From contig NZ_FOSL01000003.1 in the NCBI RefSeq assembly GCF_900114255.1, positions 193,501-257,500 on the forward strand: a stretch of DNA of 64,000 nucleotides. Reading direction: 5' to 3'. The position numbers and the translations under genes are program-made. Positions 44,482 to 53,796 of the stretch are shown here, piece after piece (positions within the stretch are counted from its first letter, which is position 1; each line of letters opens with the position of its first letter). The DNA comes from Neomesorhizobium albiziae (GTDB lineage: Bacteria; Pseudomonadota; Alphaproteobacteria; Rhizobiales; Rhizobiaceae). Under the pieces are notes generated by a model that saw only the letters and a list, made by a program, of their open reading frames with translations, made no database searches and was not told the DNA's origin.

Positions 44482-44754
44482 ATGACCGGGGAAACGACAC
44501 TCAGAGAAGTCATTGTTCGGCTAGGCAAAGCCATCGATACGCTGGAAAATGCCGTCGCCGCGCGACATGAACACGAGCAGGATTATTCCGAAGCCGAGGC
44601 CGAAGTACAGCGTATGAACGCCGACCGCTCGCGCCTTGCCCAGGAGCTCGACAACTCCGAAGCCCGCGCCGAAAGGCTCGAAGAGGCCAATAAGGAGGTG
44701 TCGCGCCGCCTGGTCAGCGCAATGGAAACAATCCGCGCGGTTCTCGACAGATAG
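44482..44754 (+). CDS. DUF4164 coiled-coil protein
   Basis: This 90-residue, wholly helical and charged protein (TLREVIVRLGKAIDTLENAV, then RLEEANKEVSRRLVSAMETI) matches the DUF4164 proteins found next to zapA in rhizobia. It is probably a coiled-coil partner of cell-division factors, but no function is established. It lies 9 bp upstream of zapA, so they form an operon divergent from tkt. Confidence 0.87.
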   Translation: MTGETTLREVIVRLGKAIDTLENAVAARHEHEQDYSEAEAEVQRMNADRSRLAQELDNSEARAERLEEANKEVSRRLVSAMETIRAVLDR

Positions 44755-44763
44755 GAGTTTGCG

Positions 44764-45132
44764 ATGGCGCAGGTCATTGTGATGATCGATGGCAAGACCT
44801 ATCGAATGGCGTGCGACGAAGGCCAGGAAGAGCATCTGATGGATCTCGGCCAGCGCTTCGACCGCTATGTCTCCCATCTCAAGGCCTCGTTCGGCGAAAT
44901 CGGCGACCAGCGCCTGACCGTGATGGCCGGCATCATGGTCATGGACGAGCTGTCCGAATTGCAGAAGCGCATCAAGGGCATGGAAAGCGAGGTCTTGACC
45001 TTGCGCAAGACCCGCGACGAAGCGCTGAGCAAGGCCGACAAGAACGACGCTGCGCTGACCGGCGCGCTTAGCGGCCTTGCCGAGCGCATGGAAAGCCTTG
45101 CCGGCAAACTGGCCGTCACGAAGGTGCAGTAA
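44764..45132 (+). CDS. zapA: Cell division protein ZapA
   Basis: This 122-residue protein has the ZapA fold: VIVMIDGKTYRMACDEGQEE, HLMDLGQRFDRYVSHLK, RLTVMAGIMVMDELSELQKR and a coiled-coil C-terminus. ZapA bundles FtsZ protofilaments at the division ring. AGGAG precedes ATG 44764. In many bacteria the 6S RNA gene follows zapA; here a mosaic hairpin element follows instead and no 6S-like structure was recognised. Confidence 0.92.
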   Translation: MAQVIVMIDGKTYRMACDEGQEEHLMDLGQRFDRYVSHLKASFGEIGDQRLTVMAGIMVMDELSELQKRIKGMESEVLTLRKTRDEALSKADKNDAALTGALSGLAERMESLAGKLAVTKVQ

Positions 45133-45141
45133 GAGCCCGCC

Positions 45142-45248
45142 TCTAGAGCGGTTCCGGTTCTTTCAGAACCGACAACTCGCTCTAAGTAGTTGTTTTGCCG
45201 CATTTATGCGGACGCCAAATGAATCCATTTGGCTGCAAAATGCTCTAA
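45142..45248. repeat. Mosaic hairpin element (GANTC-loop family), divergent copy
   Basis: Hairpin one has a GGTTC-TGAACC-like stem inside AGAGC ... GCTCT arms. Hairpin two is GCCAAATG-AATC-CATTTGGC, fully paired despite three changed base pairs compared with 18309. The linker TTTTGCCGCATTTATGCGGAC is also altered. Confidence 0.8.
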
Positions 45249-45329
45249 GCCGCCGCCCTATCCGGATACGGCGAGTTCCAGCCCCGGCAGTAGGCGTCTG
45301 GTGATCGACCCACGACGGGATGGGTGCGG

Positions 45330-45354
45330 GATGCTTTCGCCTGGCGAAAGCATC
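45330..45354. repeat. Perfect hairpin at the 3' side of ccdB
   Basis: Twelve-bp arms GATGCTTTCGCC and GGCGAAAGCATC enclose a single base, 6 bp beyond the ccdB stop codon. No T-tract follows, so termination is uncertain. Confidence 0.55.
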
Positions 45355-45359
45355 GAAGT

Positions 45360-45659
45360 TCAAAAACCCTGAAACAGCATATCCAGAGCGGACACGATCT
45401 CGTCGTGGTGAGCGGAAAGGTTATCAGCAACGTCACCCAGCTCCGACGTGGTGGCCGCTGAGATGAACTGGGTGACCATGACTAACTTGCGTCCGCCGAT
45501 TTCGAAAATTGGGTTCAGCCGCCGCGCTGGAAATGGCGCATGTTGGGGCCGCATAAGAGGAATAACAACACGCGTATTGAAACTGTTTACGAGATCGGCC
45601 TGAACATCCAAAAAGTAGCCATCGCCATCGGGAGTTCGATACAGATCGTACCGCGCCAT
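45360..45659 (-). CDS. ccdB: CcdB family toxin
   Basis: This 99-residue protein matches CcdB: an N-terminal YDLYRTPDGDGYFLDVQADL, RVVIPLMRP, LNPIFEIGGRKLVMVTQFIS and a C-terminal helix ending ALDMLFQGF. CcdB poisons DNA gyrase; the last three residues of F-plasmid CcdB (WGI) matter for toxicity and here the end is QGF, so activity may differ. It overlaps the ccdA stop by one base (TAATG), the standard coupling. Confidence 0.88.
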   Translation of the reverse strand: MARYDLYRTPDGDGYFLDVQADLVNSFNTRVVIPLMRPQHAPFPARRLNPIFEIGGRKLVMVTQFISAATTSELGDVADNLSAHHDEIVSALDMLFQGF

Positions 45660-45901
45660 TAAAATGGCCGGTATTTCGCGAGCGGCAAACCATTCTCCTC
45701 GACATACCGGTTTGAACTCTCGATCGCTTCCTTGTTTTCCTCAAGCCACCGGCGCGCCTTCTCGTCCGCCACGGCCTTTGCGATACCTGCTTCAGCAGCG
45801 CGGGAGATATTCACTTCGAGTTCTTTTGCTTCAGCAATCAGGTTGCTGTCGATCGACATGTTCGTCGGCTTACGCTGGGATTGAGCTGACATTCGTGCCA
45901 T
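45659..45901 (-). CDS. ccdA: CcdA family antitoxin
   Basis: This 80-residue protein has a basic N-terminal ribbon-helix-helix part (RKPTNMSIDSNLIAEAKELE, then VNISRAAEAGIAKAVADEKA) and the CcdB-binding tail (WLEENKEAIESSNRYVEENG and LPLAKYR). ATG 45901 has an ideal AGGAGGT 5-7 bp upstream. Such antitoxins repress their own operon with CcdB. A 27-bp palindrome lies just upstream. Confidence 0.9.
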   Translation of the reverse strand: MARMSAQSQRKPTNMSIDSNLIAEAKELEVNISRAAEAGIAKAVADEKARRWLEENKEAIESSNRYVEENGLPLAKYRPF

Positions 45902-45913
45902 GGCCACCTCCTG

Positions 45914-45940
45914 GATATGCACATACTGTATGCGCATATC
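45914..45940. promoter_or_regulatory. ccdAB operator palindrome
   Basis: A 27-bp near-perfect palindrome (left half GATATGCACATAC, right half GTATGCGCATATC around a central T) differs from symmetry only at one pair and the centre. It ends 13 bp before the ccdA start and is the expected CcdA-CcdB binding site. Confidence 0.75.
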
Positions 45941-45961
45941 TTTGCGCAGGCAACGTATCTG

Positions 45962-47782
45962 TCAGCCCTCCAGCTCTTCCCGCAGCATCTCCAGCTCCAG
46001 CCATTCCTCTTCGAGGGTGGCCAGCGTTTCGCGCTCCTTGTCGAGCGCGGCGATGGTTTTCTGGAAACCCTTCGGGTCGCGCTCGTAGAAAGCCGGATCG
46101 GCGATGTTGTTTTCGAGCCCGGCAATCGACGCCGACACCGCCGCCATGCGCGTCGGCAACTGTTCGAGCGCGAATTTCTGCTTGAAGGAGAGTTTTTTGG
46201 CAGCGGCTTTCGACACTTCCGGCTTCGGCAAAGGCACACCGTCGGATGTCGCGGCGCGAGCGCGCGCGGCCTTGCGGTCGTCGAGCCTGGTTCCGCCGCG
46301 CTGCGCCAGCATGTCGGCATAACCGCCGGCATATTCGATCCAGCGCCCGCCGCCATCCGGCGCGATCGTCGAGGTCACGGTACGGTCGAGGAAATCGCGG
46401 TCATGGCTGACCAGGATCACCGTACCGGCAAACCCGGCGACGAGTTCCTGCAGCAGCTCCAGCGTCTCCATGTCGAGATCGTTGGTCGGCTCGTCCAGCA
46501 CCAGAAGATTGGCCGGTCGCGCCAGCACGCGCGCCAGGATCAGCCGCGCCCGCTCGCCGCCCGACAGTTCGCGCACCGGGGTGCGCGCCATCTCCGGCTT
46601 GAACAGGAAGTCCTTCATCCAGGAAACGACGTGGCGCTCCTCGCCATTGACGACGACGGTCTCGCCACGCCCATCGGTCAGGTAATGCGCCAATGTCTCA
46701 TGCGGGTCGACCGCCTCGCGCTTCTGGTCGAGCGTGGCGATCTCAAGATTGGTGCCGAGGCGGACCGAACCGGTGTCGGGCGCCAGCTCGCCGGTCAGCA
46801 TCTTCAGGAGGGTCGTCTTGCCCGCGCCGTTGGGACCGACGAGGCCGATGCGGTCGCCGCGCTGGATGCGGGTCGAGAAATCCTTCACGACGACGAGGTC
46901 ACCGAAACTCTTGGAGATGTTTTTCGCTTCGAGCACCAGCTTGCCGGACTCGGCGGCCTCGCTCGCCACCATGGTCGCCACGCCTTCGGCGCCGCGATGG
47001 CTGCGGAAACGTTGCCGCATTGTCTGCAGCTCGCCAAGGCGGCGCATGTTGCGCTTGCGTCGCGCGGTGACGCCATAGCGCAGCCAGTGCTCCTCGCGCA
47101 CGATCTGGCGGCCGAGCTTGTGCTGCTCGCGCTCCTCCTCTTCGAGGATCACGTCACGCCACTCCTCGAAATGACCGAACCCCTTGTCGAGGCGTTTGGT
47201 CTGGCCCCGGTCGAGCCAGACCGTGGCGCGCGACACCCGCTCCAGGAAACGGCGGTCGTGCGAAATGACGATGATGGCTGAAGAAGAGCGGATGAGTTCG
47301 TCTTCCAGCCATTCGATCACCTGCAGGTCAAGATGGTTGGTCGGCTCATCGAGAAGCAGGATATCGGGCTCCGGCGCCATCACCTTGGCAAGGGCTGCGC
47401 GGCGGGCCTCGCCGCCGGAAAGATCGTCGGGCTTTTCGTCGCCCGTCAGGCCGAGGTGTTCGAGCAGATAGGTGACGCGGTGCGGATCGTCGGCCGGGCC
47501 GAGGCCTGCCTCCACATAGGCGCGCACGGTGGCGAAACCTTCCATGTCCGGCGCCTGCGGCAGGTAGCGGATGGTGGCGGAAGGCTGGCGGAACAGTTCG
47601 CCATCCTGCGACTCGATCATGCCGGCGGCGATCTTGAGCAGCGTCGATTTGCCGGAACTGTTGCGGCCGACTAGCGCGATCTTGTCGCCAGCCGATGCCG
47701 AAAGCGAGGCGCCGTCGAGCAGCGGCGTGCCGCCGAAGGTGAGCTTGATGTCGTCGAGCCGAAGCAGTGGGGGTGGCGCCAT
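45962..47782 (-). CDS. ABC-F family ATPase (Uup-like)
   Basis: This 606-residue protein has two ABC domains without membrane segments. The first has Walker A GRNSSGKST, signature LSGGEARRAAL and Walker B ILLLDEPTNHLD. The second has GPNGAGKTT, LSGGERARLIL and LLVLDEPTNDLD. A C-terminal coiled coil (LSFKQKFALEQLPTRMAAVS onward) fits Uup/Uup-like ABC-F proteins, which act on ribosomes or in DNA stability. The stop lies 22 bp from the ccdA operator. It is 6 bp downstream of the thiamine pyrophosphokinase gene. Confidence 0.93.
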   Translation of the reverse strand: MAPPPLLRLDDIKLTFGGTPLLDGASLSASAGDKIALVGRNSSGKSTLLKIAAGMIESQDGELFRQPSATIRYLPQAPDMEGFATVRAYVEAGLGPADDPHRVTYLLEHLGLTGDEKPDDLSGGEARRAALAKVMAPEPDILLLDEPTNHLDLQVIEWLEDELIRSSSAIIVISHDRRFLERVSRATVWLDRGQTKRLDKGFGHFEEWRDVILEEEEREQHKLGRQIVREEHWLRYGVTARRKRNMRRLGELQTMRQRFRSHRGAEGVATMVASEAAESGKLVLEAKNISKSFGDLVVVKDFSTRIQRGDRIGLVGPNGAGKTTLLKMLTGELAPDTGSVRLGTNLEIATLDQKREAVDPHETLAHYLTDGRGETVVVNGEERHVVSWMKDFLFKPEMARTPVRELSGGERARLILARVLARPANLLVLDEPTNDLDMETLELLQELVAGFAGTVILVSHDRDFLDRTVTSTIAPDGGGRWIEYAGGYADMLAQRGGTRLDDRKAARARAATSDGVPLPKPEVSKAAAKKLSFKQKFALEQLPTRMAAVSASIAGLENNIADPAFYERDPKGFQKTIAALDKERETLATLEEEWLELEMLREELEG

Positions 47783-47788
47783 GGTGGT

Positions 47789-48433
47789 CTAGAATTCCGA
47801 ACCGGGGAAAGGATGGGCGATCAGCATGGCGCGTCCGCTGAGGAGTTCGGCATGAAGCTTGCCCTGCACCGCATTGGAGATGGTGAGAGAGGAGCCAAAC
47901 GGCACTTCGACCGCGTCGAGCGGCCATTTCACGCCCGAGAGCGTGAGCCCCGACAGGGCCGAAAAGCCGATCACCGAAAACAGCACGCCGTTTTCATAGT
48001 CGAAGCGGGATTTGCCCGGCAAAAGCGGACGCCCTTCCTGGGCGCCGTCCGTCAGCACCACCGGCATTCCGGTTTCGGCAAGCCGCATCGCCACCGCAAG
48101 ATGCAGGAACGCGTGGTCGGCGCGGGGGCCGCCGAAGGCGCCGGCCAGCACCAGCCCCGTGGCGCCGCGTTCAAGCGCGATGTCGATGGCCAGTTCGCCG
48201 TCGGTCTTGTCCTTGTCGGCCGGAAAGGTCTGGCGCGGCAGGTCGGGGTAGGCATTCTCCAGGCCTTTCGGCACCGAGTCGAAATCGCCGACCCATAGCT
48301 CCGGCGCGATGCCCAGCATCGCGGCATGCCGGATACCGCCATCGGCGGCGATCACGCGCGTTGCGGCGACCTGCGCGTCGAGACGCGACGTGCGGACCAG
48401 ATTGCCGCCAAGCAGGATGGTGAAAAGGCTCAT
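47789..48433 (-). CDS. thiN: Thiamine pyrophosphokinase
   Basis: This 214-residue enzyme makes thiamine diphosphate from thiamine and ATP. It has RVIAADGGIRHAAMLGIAPE, the core WVGDFDSVP, DKDKTDGELAIDIALERGAT and GAFGGPRADHAFLHL of the TPK catalytic domain, with the B1-binding region at the end. It diverges from the TPP riboswitch and thiBPQ, placing thiamine uptake and activation back to back. AAGGG precedes ATG 48433. Confidence 0.9.
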   Translation of the reverse strand: MSLFTILLGGNLVRTSRLDAQVAATRVIAADGGIRHAAMLGIAPELWVGDFDSVPKGLENAYPDLPRQTFPADKDKTDGELAIDIALERGATGLVLAGAFGGPRADHAFLHLAVAMRLAETGMPVVLTDGAQEGRPLLPGKSRFDYENGVLFSVIGFSALSGLTLSGVKWPLDAVEVPFGSSLTISNAVQGKLHAELLSGRAMLIAHPFPGSEF

Positions 48434-48532
48434 GGCGTGGCCCTTATCACGCATGGCGTCGAAAACGGAAGGCTGCCACGCGTAACAATCGCTTGCCTCC
48501 CGCGAACGCCCACTTTATGTCTCGAAACGCTC

Positions 48533-48640
48533 TAACGGGGTGCCGGACGCTGCAAGGCGGGCCGGCTGAGAGGCAAACGGGGAAACCCGGCCAACCCGCT
48601 GAACCTGATCCGGTTTGCACCGGCGGAGGGATTAGACGCT
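48533..48640 (+). promoter_or_regulatory. TPP riboswitch (thi box) before thiBPQ
   Basis: The thi-box sequence blocks are clear: ACGGGGTGCC at the start, GGCTGAGAG, AACCCGCTGAACCTGATCCG, then CACCGGCGGAGGGATTAGA. Together they form the two-arm TPP aptamer. Downstream, GCGCCTC (48649-48655) can pair with GAGGCGC (48676-48682), which overlaps the thiB Shine-Dalgarno GAGGAGG (48673-48679). This gives a translational off-switch. Confidence 0.93.
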
Positions 48641-48685
48641 CTGAACCGGCGCCTCAATTCCTTTAACCACAAGAGGAGGCGCGCG

Positions 48686-49687
48686 ATGCGCAGCACGATT
48701 TCATATCTTCTGGGTGTCGCGGCACTCGCATTCCCGTTCGCCGCGATGGCGGCGGAAAAACTCACCATCTACACCTATGACAGCTTCACCGCGGAGTGGG
48801 GTCCCGGCCCCCAGGTGGAAAAGGCTTTCGAGGCCGAATGCGCCTGCGATGTCGAATTCGTCTCGGTCGCCGACGGCGTCGCGCTGCTGAACCGCGTCAA
48901 GCTCGAGGGAGCCGCCACGAAGGCCGATGTCGTGCTCGGCCTCGACACCAACCTGACGGCGGAAGCCAAGGCAACCGGCCTGTTTGCCCCGCATGGCCTC
49001 AACGCCGAAAACCTGGCCGTGCCGGAGGGCTGGGGCGACGATACGTTCCTCCCCTATGACTACGGCTATTTCGCCGTCGTCTACGACACCGAGAAGCTGA
49101 AGACCCCGCCGGCGAGCCTGAAGGAGCTGGTCGAAGGCGATCCCGAACAGAAGATCGTCATCCAGGATCCGCGCACCTCCACGCCCGGGCTCGGCCTGCT
49201 GCTCTGGGTTAGGGCGGTCTACGGCGACAAGGCTCCCGAGGCTTGGGCGAAGCTCAAGGGCCGCGTGCTGACCGCGACGCCGGGCTGGAGCGAAGCCTAC
49301 GGGCTCTTCACCAAGGGCGAAGCGCCGATGGTGTTTTCCTACACGACATCGCCGGCCTATCACATGATCGCCGAGAAAACCGAGCGCTACCAGGCCGCCT
49401 CCTTCCCGGAAGGCCACTACCTTCAGGTCGAAGTCGCCGGCATCACCACCACCGGCGCGAAAAACCCGCTGGCCACGAAGTTCATGGCCTTCATGGTGAC
49501 CCCTGCCTTTCAGGACGTCATTCCCGAAACCCAGTGGATGCTTCCGGCGGCAAAGACCTCGAAACCGCTCAATCCGGCCTTCGATAAACTGGTGAAGCCG
49601 GCTAAGACATTGGCCTTCAGCCCGCAAGAGGTTGCGGCCAACCGCAAGGCCTGGGTCGACGAATGGCTGTCAGTGATGAGCCAGTGA
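48686..49687 (+). CDS. thiB: Thiamine ABC transporter substrate-binding protein
   Basis: This 333-residue periplasmic protein has a signal peptide (cleavage after AMA, about residue 22) and the ThiB opening [20 protein letters not shown]. Later [20 protein letters not shown] and [20 protein letters not shown] are typical of the family, which binds thiamine and its phosphates. It is the first gene of the riboswitch operon, with GAGGAGG before ATG 48686. Confidence 0.95.
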   Translation: MRSTISYLLGVAALAFPFAAMAAEKLTIYTYDSFTAEWGPGPQVEKAFEAECACDVEFVSVADGVALLNRVKLEGAATKADVVLGLDTNLTAEAKATGLFAPHGLNAENLAVPEGWGDDTFLPYDYGYFAVVYDTEKLKTPPASLKELVEGDPEQKIVIQDPRTSTPGLGLLLWVRAVYGDKAPEAWAKLKGRVLTATPGWSEAYGLFTKGEAPMVFSYTTSPAYHMIAEKTERYQAASFPEGHYLQVEVAGITTTGAKNPLATKFMAFMVTPAFQDVIPETQWMLPAAKTSKPLNPAFDKLVKPAKTLAFSPQEVAANRKAWVDEWLSVMSQ

Positions 49688-51306
49688 TGCGAACGGGGCA
49701 GACGATCGACCGGCGGGTGACAGCCGGCGTCGTTGCCCTGGCGGCAATCGCCATCCTGCTTGGCGGCGCTGTCGCCGGCCTTTTGACCGAAGCCGCCAGC
49801 AACTGGGCCGGCGCGGTAGCCGCCTTCGACGGCTACATGGCGCGCGTCGTACGCTTCACGCTGTGGCAGGCGGCACTGTCGACCATTCTGTCGGTGCTGC
49901 CGGCGATCGCCGTGGCGCGTGCGCTGTCGCGCCACCCGGCCTTTCCCGGGCGGGGCCTGATCCTGCGCCTCTTCGCCGTCCCTTTGGCGCTGCCGGCGAT
50001 CGTCGCAGCCCTTGGCGTGCTGGCGCTTTATGGCCGCGCCGGCTATTTCGCCGGTATTTTCTCCAGCCTGTCGGGACAGGCATGGCCGGGCGCCTATGGC
50101 CTGTCGGGTATCCTCGTCGCCCATGTCTTCTTCAACCTGCCGCTCGCCACACGACTTTTCGTCGAAGCCCTCGACACCGTGCCCGCCGACCAATGGCGTC
50201 TTGCCAGCCAGCTCGGCATGCGCGCCGGCCCGTCCTTCCGGTTCGTGGAATGGCCTGTCATCCGCGCCGCCCTGCCCGGCGTTGCCGGCCTCGTCTTCAT
50301 GCTGTGCATCACCTCCTTCACCATCGTGCTGACGCTTGGCGGCGGACCGCGCGCCACAACGCTGGAGGTTGCGATCTACCAGGCGCTGCGCTTCGATTTC
50401 GACCCCGCGCGGGCGGTTGCATTGACCGCGCTGCAGATCCTGCTCACCGCGATCGTCGTGGCTGTTTTGGCGAGGCTCGGCGCCAATGCGGTCGGCGACG
50501 CCAACCTGTCGGTCGCGTCACCCCGGGTGCGCGACGCAACGCCCACCGAAACCTTGTTGAATTCCCTGGTGATCGCGCTGGCCCTTCTTTTCGTCGCCGG
50601 ACCGATGCTGGCGACCGTTCTTGCCGGCCTCCAGGCGGATCTTGGCCGCCTCGCCGGCGAAAGCGCGGTTCTCAAAGCCACCGCGACCAGCCTGGTGCTG
50701 GCGATACTGTCGGCGCTGCTGGCGGCCCTGCTCTCGCTGTCGCTGGTCATGGCGCGCCGGGCGCTGCAGTTGCAAAGGCGCGCCGGCCAGCGAACGCTGC
50801 TCGAACGGCTCACCGACACCGGTGCGGGTTTCGTGCTTGTGGTGCCATCGATCGTTATCGGCGCCGGCTGGTTCATCCTGTTGCGCTACACCGGCAATGT
50901 CTTCCTGCTCGCCCCGGTCATGGTGGTAACCGTCAATGCCGTGATGGCGATGCCGTTTGCCGTGCGCGCCATCAGGCCGGCCTACGATGCGGCCAGCGAA
51001 CGTCACGAGAAGCTCTGTGCGCTGCTTGGCATCGCCGGGCGCGACCGTTTCAGGCTGATCGACTGGCCGGCGCTGCGGCGGCCGCTTTTCACCGCGCTTG
51101 CCTTCGCCATGGCGCTGTCGCTCGGCGACCTCGGCGTCATCGCACTCTTTGGCAGCGATGCCGTGCAGACCTTGCCCTACCTGCTGCTCGCCCGCATGGG
51201 CAGCTACCGCACCGCCGACGCCGCGGGGCTGGCGCTGCTGCTCGGCCTGCTTTGCCTTGCCTTGATGACGTTGGCCGATCGGCTGGGAAGAAACCGATAT
51301 GACTGA
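49687..51306 (+). CDS. thiP: Thiamine ABC transporter permease
   Basis: This 539-residue protein holds two fused permease halves, each with about six helices. EAA-type loops are visible at [20 protein letters not shown] and [20 protein letters not shown]. It forms the membrane channel for thiamine. The chosen start, ATG 49687, shares one base with the thiB stop (TGATG). An ATG at 49663 is also in frame. It overlaps thiQ by 8 bp. Confidence 0.94.
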   Translation: MRTGQTIDRRVTAGVVALAAIAILLGGAVAGLLTEAASNWAGAVAAFDGYMARVVRFTLWQAALSTILSVLPAIAVARALSRHPAFPGRGLILRLFAVPLALPAIVAALGVLALYGRAGYFAGIFSSLSGQAWPGAYGLSGILVAHVFFNLPLATRLFVEALDTVPADQWRLASQLGMRAGPSFRFVEWPVIRAALPGVAGLVFMLCITSFTIVLTLGGGPRATTLEVAIYQALRFDFDPARAVALTALQILLTAIVVAVLARLGANAVGDANLSVASPRVRDATPTETLLNSLVIALALLFVAGPMLATVLAGLQADLGRLAGESAVLKATATSLVLAILSALLAALLSLSLVMARRALQLQRRAGQRTLLERLTDTGAGFVLVVPSIVIGAGWFILLRYTGNVFLLAPVMVVTVNAVMAMPFAVRAIRPAYDAASERHEKLCALLGIAGRDRFRLIDWPALRRPLFTALAFAMALSLGDLGVIALFGSDAVQTLPYLLLARMGSYRTADAAGLALLLGLLCLALMTLADRLGRNRYD

Positions 51307-52075
51307 CACCTCCAACGGCCGGACCGGCGCGGCGGTAAGACTGGATGGGGTGACGTTCAGCTACGGCGAAGCTTCGATGGCATTCGATCTTACCGTGGAA
51401 GCCGGCTCCATCACGGCGATCATGGGGCCGAGCGGCTCGGGGAAATCGACACTCCTCAACCTCGTCGCCGGCTTCGAAACACCGAAATCCGGGCGGGTCC
51501 TGATCGGCGACCGCGATGTGGCGCATGAGCCTCCTGCCGCCCGTCCGCTCTCCATGGTGTTCCAGGAAAACAACCTGTTTGCGCATCTCGACGTCGCGCA
51601 GAATGTCGGACTGGGGCGCTCGCCGGCCCTGCGGCTGACGCCGAGCGATCGCACGGCTGTGTCCGAAGCGCTCGTGCGCACCGGGCTTGGTGGCAAGGAG
51701 CATCGCCTGCCGCGCGAACTGTCGGGCGGCGAACGCCAGCGCGTGGCGCTCGCCCGCGTCCTGGTTCGCGACCGGCCGGTGCTTCTGCTGGACGAACCGT
51801 TTGCTTCGCTCGGCCCGGCACTGCGGGAGGATATGCTTGGGCTCGTCGCCGACCTGCATGCAGAACGCGGCATGACGGTTCTGTTCGTCACCCACCAGCC
51901 CGAAGATGCGCGCCGAATCGGCGAAACGATGGTATTTCTGGAAGATGGGAAGATCACTGCCATCGGTGAAGTATCGAAATTCTTCGGCAAACATGGCCCC
52001 GAGGCGTTCAGGCGTTATATAGGTAGTGTTGCTGGATCGCTGCAATCACACGGAATCGCCCGGAAGCGGACATAA
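51299..52075 (+). CDS. thiQ: Thiamine ABC transporter ATP-binding protein
   Basis: This 258-residue ABC ATPase has Walker [10 protein letters not shown], the Q-loop [13 protein letters not shown], signature [11 protein letters not shown] and Walker [13 protein letters not shown], with the switch histidine in FVTHQPEDA. It powers ThiBP. Its start overlaps the thiP stop by 8 bp, giving tight translational coupling. A short basic tail follows the ABC fold. Confidence 0.94.
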   Translation: MTDTSNGRTGAAVRLDGVTFSYGEASMAFDLTVEAGSITAIMGPSGSGKSTLLNLVAGFETPKSGRVLIGDRDVAHEPPAARPLSMVFQENNLFAHLDVAQNVGLGRSPALRLTPSDRTAVSEALVRTGLGGKEHRLPRELSGGERQRVALARVLVRDRPVLLLDEPFASLGPALREDMLGLVADLHAERGMTVLFVTHQPEDARRIGETMVFLEDGKITAIGEVSKFFGKHGPEAFRRYIGSVAGSLQSHGIARKRT

Positions 52076-52162
52076 TTTACGGCCAAACCGCCAAGAGCTT
52101 GTTGGCGTCCTTGTTTTGCGGCGCTACAGCGACCCTTGCGTGTCTGAAAGACGCACGGCGCC

Positions 52163-53719
52163 GTGGGCCCAACCAACCCGATCCGAAAGGAAGTAGTTCT
52201 GCCGACCTGCCCGACGACATTCGCAGACGTGCTGACGCCGGCATTGCCCGCGCGCGCGCCGTGGCGCGCCGCGATGCCAATTGCATTGGTCGTACTGCTT
52301 GCAGGCTGCCAAGTGCTGAGCGGACCGATCAACGAACAGGCGTTCCGTCCGTCGGAGAACCCGGTCACCGTCGACACGGTGGCGCGCAACGACAAGTTTG
52401 CCCAGCTCGCCAAGCAGCAACACCCGCGCATCCTGGCGACCTATGGCGGCGAATATTCCGACCCCAAGCTTGAGCGCATGGTCGCCAAGGTGGTCGGCAC
52501 GCTGACCTTCGACGCCGACAATCCGTCGCCGCAGACCTACCGCATCACCATCCTGAATTCGCCGAACGTCAACGCTTTCGCGCTTCCCGGCGGCTATCTC
52601 TATGTAACCCGCGGCCTGCTTGCGCTTGCCAATGATTCGGCCGAGCTCGCCGCCGTCATAGCCCACGAGATGGGCCACGTAACCGCCAACCACGGTGTCC
52701 AGCGCCAGCAGAAGGAAGCCGAGGAAGTGCTGGCGAGCAAGGTCGTCACCGATGTGCTGGGCGAAAGCCAGGTGGCCAAGGTGGCGCTGATCCGCGGCAA
52801 GCTCCGCCTTGCCCAGTTTTCGCGCAACCAGGAGCTTGAGGCCGATGCCATCGGCATCCGCTCGATCGGACGCGCCGGTTACGATCCGTTCGCCGCGAGC
52901 CGCTTCCTGCAGTCGATGGCCGCCTATAGCGAACTGCGCACCGTCACCGGCGCGCAGGATGCAAGCCTCGATTTCCTTGCCAGCCATCCCAACGCGCCGC
53001 AGCGCATCGAACTGGCGCAGCGCCATGCGCGCGGCTTCGGCACGCCGGGCACGGGAACGGTTGACCGCGATTCCTTCCTTGCCGGCATCGACGGCCTGCT
53101 TTTCGGCGATACGCCGGAGGAAGGCTATGTGCGCGGCAATACGTTCCAGCATCCGGGCCTTGGCATCGCGTTTTCGGTGCCAACCGGCTTCGTTATCGAC
53201 AATTCCGCCGCCGAGGTCACCGCCACCGGTCCCGGCGACATGGCGATCCGCTTCGACGGCGTTTCGGTCGAAAAGAGCGTTGCGTTGACCGATTACGTCC
53301 GCAGCGGCTGGGTAACCGGGCTGGAGACCAACACCGTCCAGGCAACGACGATCAATGGCAACGACGCGGCAACCGCGCGCGCCCGCGCCGACGGCTGGCA
53401 GTTCGACATCACCGTCATTCGCTCGGGCGACCGCGTCTATCGGTTGCTCACCGCAGCACCCGTCGCCAGCACGTCGCTCGACAGCGTCGCGCGCGCCGTC
53501 AGCGGCAGCTTCCGTTCGCTGACAGCAGCCGAAAAGGCCGCGCTGAAGCCGCTGCGAATCCGCATCGTCACCGTGAAGCCCGGCCAGACCATCGGTTCGC
53601 TTGCCGCCCAGATGGTTGGCGTGGACCGCAAGCTCGACCTGTTCCGTGTGCTCAACGCGCTACCACTCGGCGGCGGCGTTTCGGCTGGCACCAAGGTGAA
53701 GATCGTCACCGACCGTTGA
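52163..53719 (+). CDS. M48 family metallopeptidase lipoprotein
   Basis: This protein of up to 518 residues has a lipoprotein signal (ALVVLLAGC, Cys49 in this numbering) and a Zn-peptidase domain with VIAHEMGHVTANHG (HEMGH, 168-172) and the third ligand region SRNQELEADAIGIR. It resembles BepA/YggG-type outer-membrane quality-control proteases. The C-terminal ~55 residues (VKPGQTIGSLAAQMVGVDRK) look LysM-like. GTG 52163 opens the frame, but GTG 52229 or ATG 52274 could be the true start, since a signal peptide normally begins close to the Cys. Confidence 0.88.
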   Translation: MGPTNPIRKEVVLPTCPTTFADVLTPALPARAPWRAAMPIALVVLLAGCQVLSGPINEQAFRPSENPVTVDTVARNDKFAQLAKQQHPRILATYGGEYSDPKLERMVAKVVGTLTFDADNPSPQTYRITILNSPNVNAFALPGGYLYVTRGLLALANDSAELAAVIAHEMGHVTANHGVQRQQKEAEEVLASKVVTDVLGESQVAKVALIRGKLRLAQFSRNQELEADAIGIRSIGRAGYDPFAASRFLQSMAAYSELRTVTGAQDASLDFLASHPNAPQRIELAQRHARGFGTPGTGTVDRDSFLAGIDGLLFGDTPEEGYVRGNTFQHPGLGIAFSVPTGFVIDNSAAEVTATGPGDMAIRFDGVSVEKSVALTDYVRSGWVTGLETNTVQATTINGNDAATARARADGWQFDITVIRSGDRVYRLLTAAPVASTSLDSVARAVSGSFRSLTAAEKAALKPLRIRIVTVKPGQTIGSLAAQMVGVDRKLDLFRVLNALPLGGGVSAGTKVKIVTDR

Positions 53720-53796
53720 GCTGGGGCCTTTTATTCCAACAGAATAGGGATAAAGCACCTCCAAAAATCGATTCCGATTCGGAGCGATGCAGCGGA

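Noticed and set aside
45133-45360. 6S RNA expected downstream of zapA
   Set aside because: Only a mosaic hairpin element and a short palindrome are visible; no 6S-like bubble structure was recognised by eye.
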